A stretch of DNA of 64,000 bases, taken from assembly GCA_008933995.1 (NCBI GenBank), contig WARS01000032.1, positions 2,249,001-2,313,000 on the forward strand, written 5' to 3'. How positions within the stretch are numbered: position 1 is the first letter of the stretch; each line of letters opens with the position of its first letter. The DNA is from Datnioides undecimradiatus (Eukaryota > Chordata > Actinopteri > Lobotiformes > Datnioididae). The position numbers were made by a program, and so were the translations under genes. This document shows, in pieces, positions 38,910 through 64,000 of the stretch. The notes below the pieces were generated by a model. It did not search any database. It was not told the DNA's origin and saw only the letters and a list, made by a program, of their open reading frames with translations.

Positions 38910-39600
38910 CTCTGCCAATGAAAAGTCCCCCACTCTGAATAAATAACGGTGCGCACTTGGTTACACCTACAACCTCTACATTTAAAAGCCCGAATACGTG
39001 CCCACCGTAGTAAATGTCCGCCGACTGGGCGGTGTTGGTGACTTATTCCACTGGTAGTCATTCACTTCTCGCCGTCCTTTCCCTGTTGGAGTCTCCTCCG
39101 CTGCTCCAAAAAAAACATCTTACCGATTCAATTCGGTCGAAGGAGGCTGGGCGCGCGGGGACAGATCAGGGCGGAGACGTGACTGTGCGTCCCATTTAGA
39201 CCAAAATACAGTGCTGGAATATGAAATGAACGTCGGCCGACCTCCTACGCAAATACCGACTGATATATATTCATGAGGAGGACACAAGATGGGGTCGCTA
39301 ACAACAACGCGGTGGTTTGTGGGAAGTGGATTGTGCCGGCGAGCGTCCCTCAGTCGCCACCTTCGGGATGGACGTGGTGTCGCGAATACATTTCCCATGA
39401 TGCCTTTCTCGGTTTCAGTCAAGTGAGGCGGTGAACAGATGAGAGGCGTAAACATAGCTCGTATAAAATGTTTGGTGCGCGTCTGCTCATCGGCTGTAGC
39501 GTTATCTCCAACTGGCTGTGTGCACGCGCCAAATCACTCAGTGTGCCTCAGTTGCTGCACACAGGCGCGTGCGCAAAACATATCAGCTGTCAACTGTTGA
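38400..39600 (-). promoter_or_regulatory. phlpp1: CpG-rich phlpp1 promoter and 5' exon region
   Basis: CG dinucleotides are frequent here, against a CpG-poor surround, from the 5' half of exon 1 to about 600 bp upstream of the ATG. This fits a CpG-type housekeeping promoter for phlpp1. No minus-strand TATA box is obvious. A TTTCCCATGATGCC element at 39391-39404 resembles the TCCCA-NNATGC core of ZNF143-type sites. The transcription start cannot be fixed from sequence. Confidence 0.5.
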
Positions 39601-42016
39601 ATCTGACAGGAAACTTTCATCCATCACGCACTACAACAATTGTCCGCAGTGCGCATTTATTTCCATTTAAGTCCAAAGTTGAGCTTCGTTGTGGGTCTGT
39701 TTATTTTAGACTAGTGGTGACTGGGCAAACAATTTGAGCACCATCTCATCAGGACGCCATTTCACAAGGCCACACAGCCCGGATCAGCGTGCAGGCTCCT
39801 ATTCTGTTGTATTTCTCGCCATCTAGTGGAGCAAACAGCAAAGCTTGACCCAAACTTTTCTCCTGTTGAGAACGCAGCGACCCTGATCAGGAGGAAGCCC
39901 GGTGCTTTATTAATCCAAATATGTCAACATTAAATCATGTCTTATCCAGTTTTGATGGTTTTCGTACAGCTATTTAAATGTAACCAAGTACATTTACTTA
40001 TGTCCAAATTCGATATACTATGCCCCATAGTTCTCATTTCCGTTTGACTGAAAGCTTAAGTGATTGGACATGTTTAAGATTAGACATGTTCATACCCTTC
40101 TTCTCCAGTGAATGGTTTTCACCTATTAATTTGAAGGTGATAAACTAAAGCATGCTTTATGTGAAAATTAAAAACTAAATGTCGTACGTGTCTTCCTTGT
40201 TAACAAAAATTGGACTCGTTGGAAAAACGCATCAACTCAAAGGTGAAAACAGGATTTTTAAACACTGGCCTGGGATTAAACCACCCCAGCAGTATATAAA
40301 GTAGTTATTATTAGTTCAGCCATAATCATCTATAGATGCAGAGTGCAACATTATGCAAATAATACTAATATTAATGTAAAAAAAAATCAGCATGTATGTA
40401 CATACATATGTATGTATGTATATAACAGTAAAAACATTTTATTTAACCAAATAAGTACATTTACTTAAAGTTCCTGAGTTTACTTTAAGTTTGTTAATAA
40501 AAATTGGACTGAAGAATTTTTTTCCAGGATAGTTTATTTTTTCATGTTAATAAAATCATACTGTGATCTGGATGTAAACAAAAGTCTGTTTTTCTACTAC
40601 AACAAGTAGAAAAACAACATCCTTCAAACTGATTTACAGACTTACCTAAGGAAAGATTTATTTTCCCCTCATACGCTGACTGGTTTGTTCATATCTCTAT
40701 TGCTAATGAACACATTAAAACCAGACATCATTTGACCTCTGGTTGAGAAACACAAGAAATGCACATAGTACATCCAAGGTTATATTGTAAAACCTGCTAA
40801 TACTAAATATAAATAAATATGGAAAAAATAGTCTGTTGATTGTTGTACTGTCAGGTGGCAATTGTTCACCAACTTATACATAACTTAAACATCACATTCC
40901 AGTTTTAAAACCTATATCAGCCTGAGCTTTTGTGCCCAAGTTCAATAGTTTATTAAGTTCTTTTAGTAGTTTAGTAAGTTTATTATGGCGTAAATATGTC
41001 ATTTAATTAGTAGCAGACCTAGAGGAAATCATTTAAACAATTATATCCAATCTTTACTTCACAGCTCCACTGTGGGAAAGGTCCCTTTGACACATAGACT
41101 TGTCTATGTCTATGATGATAGGTTTCCATTTTTTCTCAGCTCTGTCTTTTTTGTTTTGGTTTTGATTGCAGTGAGCAAAAAGTACTTCAGTGTCATCTTA
41201 TTTATGTGTGTCATAATTTAATACAAATGTATATGGTAATACAAGATTAATACCGGTTTTAGATGATAATATTAATCTATGGATTATGAATTATGTGAAT
41301 TGTGATTGCAAATGTTGGAAAAATTATGATTTTTGGCAAGCTTGGCAAGAGTCTCTCATAAATGTAAGTGTGGTCTAAATCACAGGAATCTGTTGCTATC
41401 TGCAAAAATATCTCTCAAAGTTGCAAGACACTAAACCATTTATCTCAAATGATCATTCAAACAATTCAAATGCATTCAGAAATGGAATTTAATTGGCATG
41501 ACGGACCCTTTACATGGTGCTCTGTATTTCAAAAATGAAAAAAAGGAACACTTTCAAATTCATTCAGTTGCTCCACCAACATGTAAAAGGAAACAGATTA
41601 TTGCTGAATTCATGTTCCTTGATTCCAGCAAAATTGAAAAAAACCTCATGCTCAGCCCAGCGGCTCAGGTTTGTTTCTTAAGAGCTGAAATGAGAACTGG
41701 AGCGTATTTGTATAAATTCATTCCTATTTATGCTCTATATTGTACCGAACCTATAGATGGAAAATTTTAAATAATGGCATGATGCTGGAATCATACAGAA
41801 GCTGGTTCTAACACAAAAAGTTCCTCATATGTCAAAGTCTCAGGACAGACAGGATGACCCAAGGAAATTTTGATTTTAAAAAAGGAGCTCTGTGATGTGA
41901 CGTGACCTGTATACTGATTCTGAGGAGAGGCTGCTCCAAACTCTAACAAACCCCCTATTATTTCACATAAAAACCATAAAGTGCAAAGCCATTTTCTATG
42001 TTCTCTGTTCCCAGGT
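39600..42016. other. Intergenic DNA between phactr1 3' end and phlpp1 promoter
   Basis: AT-rich, with a TATG/CATA tetranucleotide repeat at 40392-40424. ORFs of up to 90-126 codons at the right side do not resemble known proteins. No gene supported. Confidence 0.6.
40392..40424. repeat. TATG/CATA tetranucleotide repeat with palindromic units
   Basis: ATGTATGTACATACAT is a perfect 16-bp palindrome, followed by ATATGTATGTATGTATATA. Intergenic. Confidence 0.9.
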
Positions 42017-42022
42017 TTTATT
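42017..42022 (-). promoter_or_regulatory. Candidate polyadenylation signal AATAAA for phactr1
   Basis: Canonical hexamer on the minus strand about 1.85 kb after the stop codon, with T/G-rich sequence 60-80 bases beyond. ATTAAA at 42453-42458 is an upstream alternative. Confidence 0.3.
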
Positions 42023-42655
42023 GGGTCATCTATCCGTCGTATCCGTTTGAGACTTTGAAAATAAGGGAGAATACGTTTTCCTTTGCAGGCAGATGCATCA
42101 TAGTAGGCGGCCAACAGCCTTTCACCTCTAATACTTTTCTTCATCTGACAAACAAGAATTTCATATTGCAACTTTAAAAGTAATACAGTAAAAAATAATA
42201 AAAATATTCTGTGTACATAAAGCTTATGAGTATTGGTATACTGGTGCAGGATCAGTGATCAGGTAACAAGACCGTCAAAGTGAAGAAACAAAATTGTTCA
42301 CAGATCAGAAACCCAACACTATTTTACACACTTGAGCCCTGACATTAAAACAGTGACCGTTGTAAAGCCAAACTCTTAACAGTGCAAAGAATTTTAGTGA
42401 TAGAAATTTAAAAATCCTGACTCAGTGACTTCACTAAAATCCGTACTCATGTTTTAATACTGAGAACGCGTCATTGTGTTCAGTTATAGATTTGACGATC
42501 AAATCTCGCCCAAATGTGTTGGTAAGCTGTTAAAGATGTTTTTGGTGGCTCAGTCGAGAAAGACGTAGTACATGTCCTCCTGAATAAAGCCTTCCTAAAG
42601 CAAAGTATAAAAGAAAATGAAAACCCTGAAGTGAGGCATAGTGTATAAGCACAGT

Positions 42656-42682
42656 AAAAAAAAAAAAAAAAAAAGAAAAAAA
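42656..42682. repeat. A-rich run
   Basis: A19 followed by GAAAAAAA, within the likely phactr1 3' UTR (a T run in the transcript). Confidence 0.95.
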
Positions 42683-43864
42683 GTGGGGCAGACACCTGTA
42701 GTTTCACTTTTTCGTCTACAAACAACAGATATTGCTTGGTTAAAAGCTTATGAGTATAAAAGTAAAGTGTATAATACAATTATGAGCAAAACTCATTAAA
42801 CACACTGCTGCAAACACAAAAAGAAATGTCAGAGATAACGTCGCAGTGTACATGTAAAAACATGTAAATTAATCATTTATGACCCAAGTGCCTCTATCAA
42901 AAACAAACAAAAAATATGTATATAAAACATAATTGTTGCACACACTGGACCCAGAGTATATCTGCCAGCTGCAATTTTTTACAATAAGTTGTATGAACTA
43001 AATGAATGAAACTTGGTCAAGCATCTTTAAATGGAACTTTCCTTCCTCAGTATAAACAAAATGTACATTTGGAGAGAGCGCAGGCATTTGCCCAAACCCT
43101 CAAATTCACAGTTAGCATTTAGATGTCAACATTGTCGGTACAGCGAGAATTGCACATATGAGGGAAGAAGAAGTCAGCACTACATAGTAATGATGCAGAC
43201 GGGACTGTAGGGGGTGCTATAGCCTAGGAGAAGCAGAAGGAAAAAAATATTGCACATGATTCTAATGTTGGACCCCCTCCCTCCCCTGCCCTGTGTGTCT
43301 TCTTAAGCCGTTTCCCAGCAGGTGGAGTTAAGATGGATCTCGTGCTGCTATAGCGAGCTCAGAGCAGTCAACCCTTGCACTGAGTTGTCCGTAAGAGTCA
43401 GAAGAGTCTGGATTGACAGCATAATAAAGACGAGGGATTAAAAACATGTCCACTGAGACAAGTCCACTGGTGTTATTGATGAACTGAGGCACGGCTGCCC
43501 TCAGCTAGATGTTGAAAGTTGTCAATCAGCTGCAAACAAAAACTTTCCCGCTGTCCAATCGCCACAGAACTGAGCGCCTGCCTGAGAGCTCAGCAGAGAG
43601 GTTTTAGAGACAGTCGAGCAAATTCCATAAAGGGGCGATGTGAATCAGCTGGAGTCTTTATGTGCTACTACAGTGGATGGTGTAGTGGGTGTCTGCATCT
43701 TGGAGCGTAGTACCGACTCAGTTGTGTCTGTGGGTCTTGAAAAGGCATTTCAGAAGACATGGCCTGATTGTAGAAACGGGCACCATTTTGCTGTCCAGCA
43801 CTTAAGGTTCTCAGTGGAGGAGAGCGCCGGTCCGGCACTGCTCGAGACAGTGAGTGGTGGTCTA

Positions 43865-57823
<13,959 letters not shown>

Positions 57824-60368
57824 CTGGGGGGGAGGGGCAAAGGAGAAAAACATTTAAGTCACACTTTTCAATGACACAACATAAAACTGATGAAGATCTC
57901 CTGGTGTCTGAAAGTTATGAGGGACTTAAAAGTTAGCAGGGAACGTTTGTCGAAAAAATGTTGTTCTGAACTTTAAAACAACAAACAAACTGACCATGCA
58001 TTAGTCTTTCCTATTCCATCTGCCCCACACAGCCCCAAACACATTTATTCTAACTGAAGATGTAAACCATTTCCACATGACCCAAACACATAGTTATTAT
58101 TCTTAAAAATGGCTCAATTGGTTGTATTTTTGCATTTACTGGGGACTATTTTTTGCTATGGATAAATACACATTTGGGGGATTCTGGGTATCTATTGCAG
58201 CAGGATGATGGTATGTGGAATTGATTTAAAATACATAACAGTGACAGTGACATCGTAGTGGCAGAACATGTCACCATGTGCAACAATATGGCTCGGTGAT
58301 GTGTTTTTGACAATGATGGAGGCGCAGATACTTTGTAAGATCAATTCACTTTTGTTTTTTGGCTTTTCATGAGATTTGAAACAAAAAATTATACATTTTC
58401 AGCAAACTTGAACTTAAATGTACTAATTTACCTGAACATGACTGTTGAGATACAGTATATCATTGGTCCTGCTGTCCATGCATGTGTAATTCCACAGCTT
58501 TTGATCTTTTATCAAAAACAGAAATCTGAACCGAGAAGCTTGAGTTGACAGCACTATTAAAACTGGATTATTCTGAATTATTATCTGTGACTTGAACACC
58601 TAAAAATATAAAAAATGTGTCTAGATAAACAAAAGAGATAAAAGGATGGAGCAGATACGCCAACAACACTTCTCATAGTAATGCATTATGCACAAGATAG
58701 CATGTCCCATAGCTACTGCTTGCTTCTATTTTTAGGCCTCTAAAGTTAAGGCACTTAACATCTTCTATCAGCAGGCTGAACAAAACCGGTTAGAAATCAT
58801 GTTAGTAATTTCAACATCCACCCCTGCATAGAAACCAATTAAGAATGTGAAATGAGGATCAGCAACAACACTTGAGCACACTGTGCAGGAAGGTCCCTGC
58901 GGGCCACTGTAGCCCCTGCTTAAGAGGGAAATCACAGATTGCGCCATGTGTGCTTTACATATGACCCAGGAGTCCTGTCCCAGCTCTGTGAGAAGACACT
59001 TGTGTTCAATGCTAATACATTCACACTGTGGATCCATGAAAATACTCACAGCTTGACCTCTCCTTTCCTTGCCCTTAGTCACAACACAGTGGATTTAAAA
59101 ACCGACTGCTGAGAGTCCAAAATTAAAAACACAAATGAGAGTCATATAAATGTCAGACGGGCAGACCTCCAGGGCAGAAATTTGGATACTCCGCTTGAGT
59201 GTTTGAAAATACCCCAGCGGATCACGTTATCATCAAACAGTATGCTCCATTATGAGCTCCTCCAGGATACCAGATGTTCAATATCACTCAATACTTCAAA
59301 AGTTTTTGAGGAGAAGCCCATTTAAGATCAGCTCTAAGCCAGGAATTAGTTTAGCACCGGAAACAAAACAAAAAAATAAAATAAAAAATACGTGACCGTA
59401 ATATCACCGATGTGTCACACAAAGAATCATCTCTACTGGAGTCCTGCAACGTGGTAAATGGAAGAGTGTGAAATGAAAGGAAATTGTGGCATTTGTAGAT
59501 GCTACTTGGGATGCTAATGCCGGCAGTGACTTTTACCACGAAGGCATCAAAATTAACATCAGGTCATGTTTATAAAAGGGGGTAATAAATAGACTTATCA
59601 AAGAGTTGATCCAGAATCAACATAGAAAGGTTTTTTTTTTTTTTTCCTCTGAGGGTTGATGAAGCCTGTTCACAGGATTGTTTCCCCACAACACCAAAGG
59701 CATCAAGACGCAGTCAGACATCACACGTTTCGCTTCTCTCTGTCTGTGCATTTTCAAACTTCATTAAAATTTACAACGCTTCAGAAAGTGAAGGCTTCTA
59801 TTAATAATGTCTGCCAGTTGAGCGGCACCTGGATAATGAAAAAAGTAATCCTCGTAGTAGTCTGAAAATTTCATCAGTGGTTGCACCTTGGCAGAGGATG
59901 TTCATCGATCTCACGTGAGAGTCTTTAATTGAGATGTCAATATGTGAGAATTCATTCTGATCTTTTCAGGATGACAAATCTATCCATTCCATCCTACATT
60001 TCATTCTGGCACCAAAAACCCTGCATGAATTCAGCTTCAACTAGGCTTTCGCATCCCTATTAAGGGTGACGGGGGGGCGGTGAATTATTTCCCAGCCTTT
60101 TGCTATACAGAAACAAGGTTCATCGAAATGACAAATCTCTTTAAAATCATCAGCATCAATTTGTTGCCAAAGAAGGGAAACCGGGGGCTAAAAGGTTGAT
60201 GCTAGGCTGTAATATGTTCAGGGATTACGCTGCTGTTTCATCCAAAATGAAAAGTAATTACTCAGAGCTTTATGACATAACTGCTATGCCATCAGATGTT
60301 CGCAGTTATGTAATACCATTAACTCAAAAACCTTTGCCTTCAGATTTGACAGATACAAATCAGGAGGG

Positions 60369-60405
<37 letters not shown>
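60369..60405 (+). repeat. Poly(A) run of 37
   Basis: Uninterrupted A run in the upstream phactr1 intron. No recognisable retroelement body. Confidence 0.95.
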
Positions 60406-60407
<2 letters not shown>

Positions 60408-62362
60408 GGTAGAACTGGCACGAACACAGCAGTTGCCGCAATAGCCGAGCATTAAGTCTGGACTTAGAAACACTAGCTGGTCTTGCCAAAAACATTTTTG
60501 TTTAATACTTAATGAACACATTAATAGGGTGCAAGGAGTGGAATTTCATGTTCATTTCATCAGGAAAGTCCTGAGAGGGCCACACAAAAAAACAACAAAC
60601 CACTCAGTGTGCATCAAAACACTGCCACTCACACCAAATATCTAACTTTGATCCTGAATTTGATTGAGCGGGTCGCCAGAATGGCAAATCATCAGCTACT
60701 TGTGTGTATGAATGTGTACAGCTGAGATACACCAATTAAAACATGAAAGAACATCCAAAGAACACAAACCAAAGAACACAATGCAGTCTTTTACATCAAA
60801 GTATGAAAAGCAGGAAACTGTCCTCTAATTCACCTTGAATATTAACCAAGTTCTATTTTGGACAGTCCACCATGACCCAAGTGCTGTCCAACAGTCCAGC
60901 CACTCAGTCTGCACCGAGATGAGAAGATTAGACGCTCATCGGGGAGACTCAGCTGAGAGCATATTAAATGAAACTGGCATATCTGAGTATAGCCTGTATT
61001 GATCTGAGAACACTACACTTAGTTTTTTTAGCGAGAATATATTCCGCTGCGAAGTGACCCAGATAGTCGGAACACATCCTACCAACCCCGAGGCTCAGCA
61101 GCTCAAAGTGGAAGCTTTTACCGAGGCAGTTCTCTGAGCCTGAGCCTCACAAAAACTGCATTAAAACTTTCATGGAGTCTTTTATCAACGAGAAGCTCAA
61201 GCGTTAAGGCTCATACGTCAGAAGCTTGGATATGGCTAAATGAGACCTTGACGCATTCAAAAGGAAAGGGCAGGTTTGTGATGTGACGTTTGTTTTAGAT
61301 CCTTTTAACACTTTAAAAGGCAGATAGGTTAATGTTTATCAAAGAATCACATGTATCCTAACAAACAGCAAAACTACAGGCATTAATAAGGAAATCTGCG
61401 AGCTAATTGGATTAGAAATATCAACGAAGATAACATCAGACTACCACATGCACGTTCTTTTGATGACTCTCCGCCTAGTGAGATTTCTTTGTGATACGAG
61501 CTCACTGTGAGAATGTACTCAGCGCGATAAGACAGCATGATAAGAGATCCAACTGTCAACAGCGCCCCCGCCCCTCCTCCCCACCTCTTCCCCCTTCCTT
61601 CCTTCCTGAGGTGAAGAGTACAGTCCCCCAGAGCTGGCCTTCATCTGCTTAATATCACGACACATTCATAATCCTCCACTGTGCTCAGTGTCCAATTATC
61701 TACGACAACATCTGCATGCCCAGTGGCTGGTCTGCTCCCTACTGACACAGGAAACATAATCAACAGTGAGACAACTGCGGAGACAAGGAGACGCAGGGGC
61801 AGGGAAGTCCAGGATCACCGTTGTGCAGCAGGAATCATGGCTTTACATTAAACATCAACTTTGCTTCTAATGAGAATAACGCAGACTCAGACATCCAGCC
61901 CATTCTTTCCTGTGTCTTTAAGCAACAAGTTGACCAGTGACCAACAATGTCCTCTGGAAATTTCAAACAAAAGCTCACGTTACCAGCTGACACAACACTG
62001 GTAACATAAATTGCGTAAGTCAAGCATGTGTCATGGGTCCTGTATCTGTTAAAATAAGATCATCCCATTTCAGGCTTTAAGGAAAGTAATGAATAGGCTG
62101 CCATCTTAGCGTTGAGGATTTAAATGAGGGTGAATGCACAACAGTATGTTCCATTTTAAAACCACAGATCAATAGCCAGGCAACAGGTCAGCCAAAGTTG
62201 ATACCGTTTCCTCGATGTTGGTTAGGAGGCGACTGAAAGCATGTGAACAGTTACACTGAGCTATCTTAATAGGAATTGGTTGATAATGAGCAGACAATCA
62301 CAAAACGTCTTTCTTAAAATGGTTCGTTGCACTTTTTTTTTGCACAATTCTTTCCTTCTTTC

Positions 62363-62383
62363 TTTTTTTTTTTTTTTTTTTTT
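62363..62383 (+). repeat. Poly(T) run
   Basis: About 21 T in a pyrimidine-rich region of the upstream phactr1 intron. Confidence 0.95.
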
Positions 62384-64000
62384 AAATTCAGCTTTTTTGA
62401 AAATGTCACCAAGCATGCCTGCTCAAAATGCACTCCACATTTCACTCTGTTGTCAGCCATTCATGCATATCACTGGTTTCAGGCTCAGTGCCGTTCAAAA
62501 CCACAGAATGGAATACATTATGTGACACTTACCCAGCTAACAACAGGGTGCATTAGACATTCGAGCAGGTGAACTTCATCAGGGAGCACACGTTACCCTT
62601 GAATTTGCAAATGCCATGAAGATGAGGCTAAAACATGACATGTAAAACTTTCAAAACAATGATTTGGGCATTAAACCAAAACAAAGAGCTTAACGAAGCT
62701 CAATCATTCAGGACAGTAGAGTTTGGTGACAGGTCTCTGGAGGTTTGTTACTATTAGCAACCGCTTCAACATCACACATTCACAGTCATTGTTTACATCA
62801 TAGTGTTTTAGCGCCGCGTCAAACTCTCTGTTTAAGTGCAGTGGTCCATGTATTGACTGCAATGGTGCAAAAACCCAAGAGCCGCTTCCTGTCATTTGAA
62901 TTTACTGCACAGGCCCATGCATGTGTGTCTTCTACTCTTCAACTGCTTGTTGCACACGTGCAGGCCCCATTCCTCTTTATTTGGGACTTTGGGGTTCTTG
63001 CTTCTTGCTAAAATTGATGTGACAGCGCGTGCATTTGTAGCAGCGACACTGCAGCCAAAAAACCTGCACGAACACCTACAGATTGATACAACGCAGAAAT
63101 TCCACTTAGAGGCAATTCTGGGGAGATATGCTGGTGGGTCATAATCCACCATCATGCCGCCATCAAAAAGGATTGAATAGAACAATAGTAGTGAAAGAAT
63201 TATTCGGAGACAGCAGCATTATGCATACAAAACAAGTGGATAACAAAAGCAACGAAGAGAGCTGTTTCACTCAACTCCACTGTGCATTAACACCATTGTA
63301 CTAGAAAAAAGGCCTTTTGTTGCTCAGCTCTTGATTATTGTCCTTCACCACAACTGGGGAGATGCTGTTATCATAGAGCATACACGAACGCACCAATGAA
63401 CAGAAAACATCTCCATGATTGTGTCATCAAGTACACACTCTCTATTAAAATACAGTAACATCGAGAAATCAAGCATTTAAAAGCTAAAAAATGGATTTTG
63501 TCAGCACTTTTGCGCCTCGCTGAAAATACCATTTAGTCCTCAGAGACGGCTGAAGAGACAGAAAGACCATGTAGGGGCAGAAATACAAACTACAACCAAA
63601 CAGTGCTCTGGGAACAATAACATCCAAAGCCTTGCTGATTGGTAACATCAACCTAAAAGTGAAATGTTTTGCGCTGTTCTGCTCTATGATCAGCAGTAAG
63701 AGAGCAATGAGATAGCCACAGCAATACATGATGAAATCAGACAGACTGATTCATTCATCAAACTCACACCTGGAAAAAACAAATTTATAATAATGATGAC
63801 TAAATCAGAACATCCTGTCCCGCTCAGACCGGATGCAGGTCTCCATGCTATTGCTCATCTTCGACAATATAAAAAAAGCAAAAATTCAGCTTCCAGCCCG
63901 CAAGACGTAGTCTGACAAAGTGCCTCCTCCTGTCCACCGGGCTGACAGCAGAACTCAGGATGTGTCAGCCATGGAAAAATAAATACAGCCACATCTGAAG

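Larger units (their letters stand above)
42017..43864 (-). other. phactr1: Probable phactr1 3' UTR
   Basis: This is the sequence 3' of the phactr1 stop on the minus strand, with no conserved ORF. Candidate polyadenylation signals on the minus strand are ATTAAA at 42453-42458 and AATAAA at 42017-42022. The second is followed (41935-41955) by a T/G-rich stretch that could serve as a downstream element. The end point is inference. An A-rich run at 42656-42682 lies within it. Confidence 0.35.
57824..64000 (-). other. phactr1 upstream intron, continues past right edge
   Basis: I searched for the PHACTR basic-segment exon (FKPWKWRKKK-type) that precedes RPEL-N and did not find it. The stretch holds homopolymer runs (60369-60405 A, 62363-62383 T) and no recognisable gene. 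Confidence 0.7.

Noticed and set aside
38910..38933. Eight extra in-frame codons upstream of the phlpp1 ATG, beginning at GTG
   Set aside because: There is no ATG in this extension and a stop precedes it at 38961-38963; the ATG at 38907-38909 has a good Kozak context.
37993..38946. 317-codon open frame on the + strand opposite phlpp1 exon 1
   Set aside because: It is the antisense shadow of a real, strongly conserved exon with GC-rich codons; the translated text resembles no protein.
39468..39737. + strand ORF with a TATAAAA (39462-39468) just before it, suggesting a divergent gene
   Set aside because: The TATA-like sequence overlaps the ATG, leaving no room for a start site; the protein is unrecognisable.
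41498..41770. 90-codon + strand ORF in the intergenic region
   Set aside because: AT-rich, no recognisable domain, no neighbouring exon.
41791..42171. 126-codon minus-strand ORF downstream of the phactr1 stop
   Set aside because: No family resemblance; it lies at or beyond the probable 3' UTR end and has no splice or start context beyond an ATG.
63500..64000. Possible first exon of a short phactr1 isoform near the right edge
   Set aside because: An ATG on the minus strand near 63974 stops after a few codons and no RPEL-upstream basic segment was found.

Overview
This window looks like a vertebrate, most probably teleost (percomorph-type) nuclear genome segment. It has spliced genes with short GT-AG introns, many AC/GT microsatellites, degenerate dispersed repeats, and no bacterial-style operons. 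The organism assignment is inference. The gene assignments rest on reading the exons directly.

Two protein-coding genes lie in tandem, both on the minus strand. (1) phlpp1 (PH domain and leucine-rich repeat protein phosphatase 1) occupies about 256-38909 and continues beyond the left edge. Eleven coding exons join without any frame break into 1065 codons plus 2 bases: a large first exon (N-terminal and Ras-association-like region), two PH-domain exons, then eight LRR exons. The rest of the LRRs, the PP2C-type phosphatase domain and the C-terminal tail lie outside the window. Its first intron (12390-37276) is about 25 kb. Its CpG-rich promoter/5' region is near 38.4-39.6 kb. (2) A PHACTR-family gene (phosphatase and actin regulator), most like phactr1, occupies 43865-57823. 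Ten coding exons run from the N-terminal RPEL motif to the conserved stop after the C-terminal FHRP. The first coding exons lie beyond the right edge; 57824-64000 reads as intron only.

The products work on related problems by different routes. PHLPP1 is a protein phosphatase of the Akt/PKC pathway. PHACTR proteins bind G-actin through RPEL motifs and PP1 through their C-terminus. Nothing in the sequence shows co-regulation.

Layout: 1-12389, compact 3' part of phlpp1 seen here (PH and LRR exons); 12390-37276, large intron with microsatellites, hairpins and candidate conserved non-coding stretches; 37277-39600, first exon and CpG-rich promoter; about 39.6-42 kb, AT-rich intergenic DNA; 42-43.9 kb, likely phactr1 3' UTR; 43.9-57.8 kb, phactr1 exons; 57.8-64 kb, upstream phactr1 intron.

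I saw no tRNA, rRNA, CRISPR array, intact transposon or viral gene. I found no convincing undescribed system. The observations most worth a second look are a probable GC-AG intron in phactr1, a frame-neutral cassette exon, a 17-bp perfect hairpin in phlpp1 intron 1, an E-box/X-box pair, and the linkage of the two genes.
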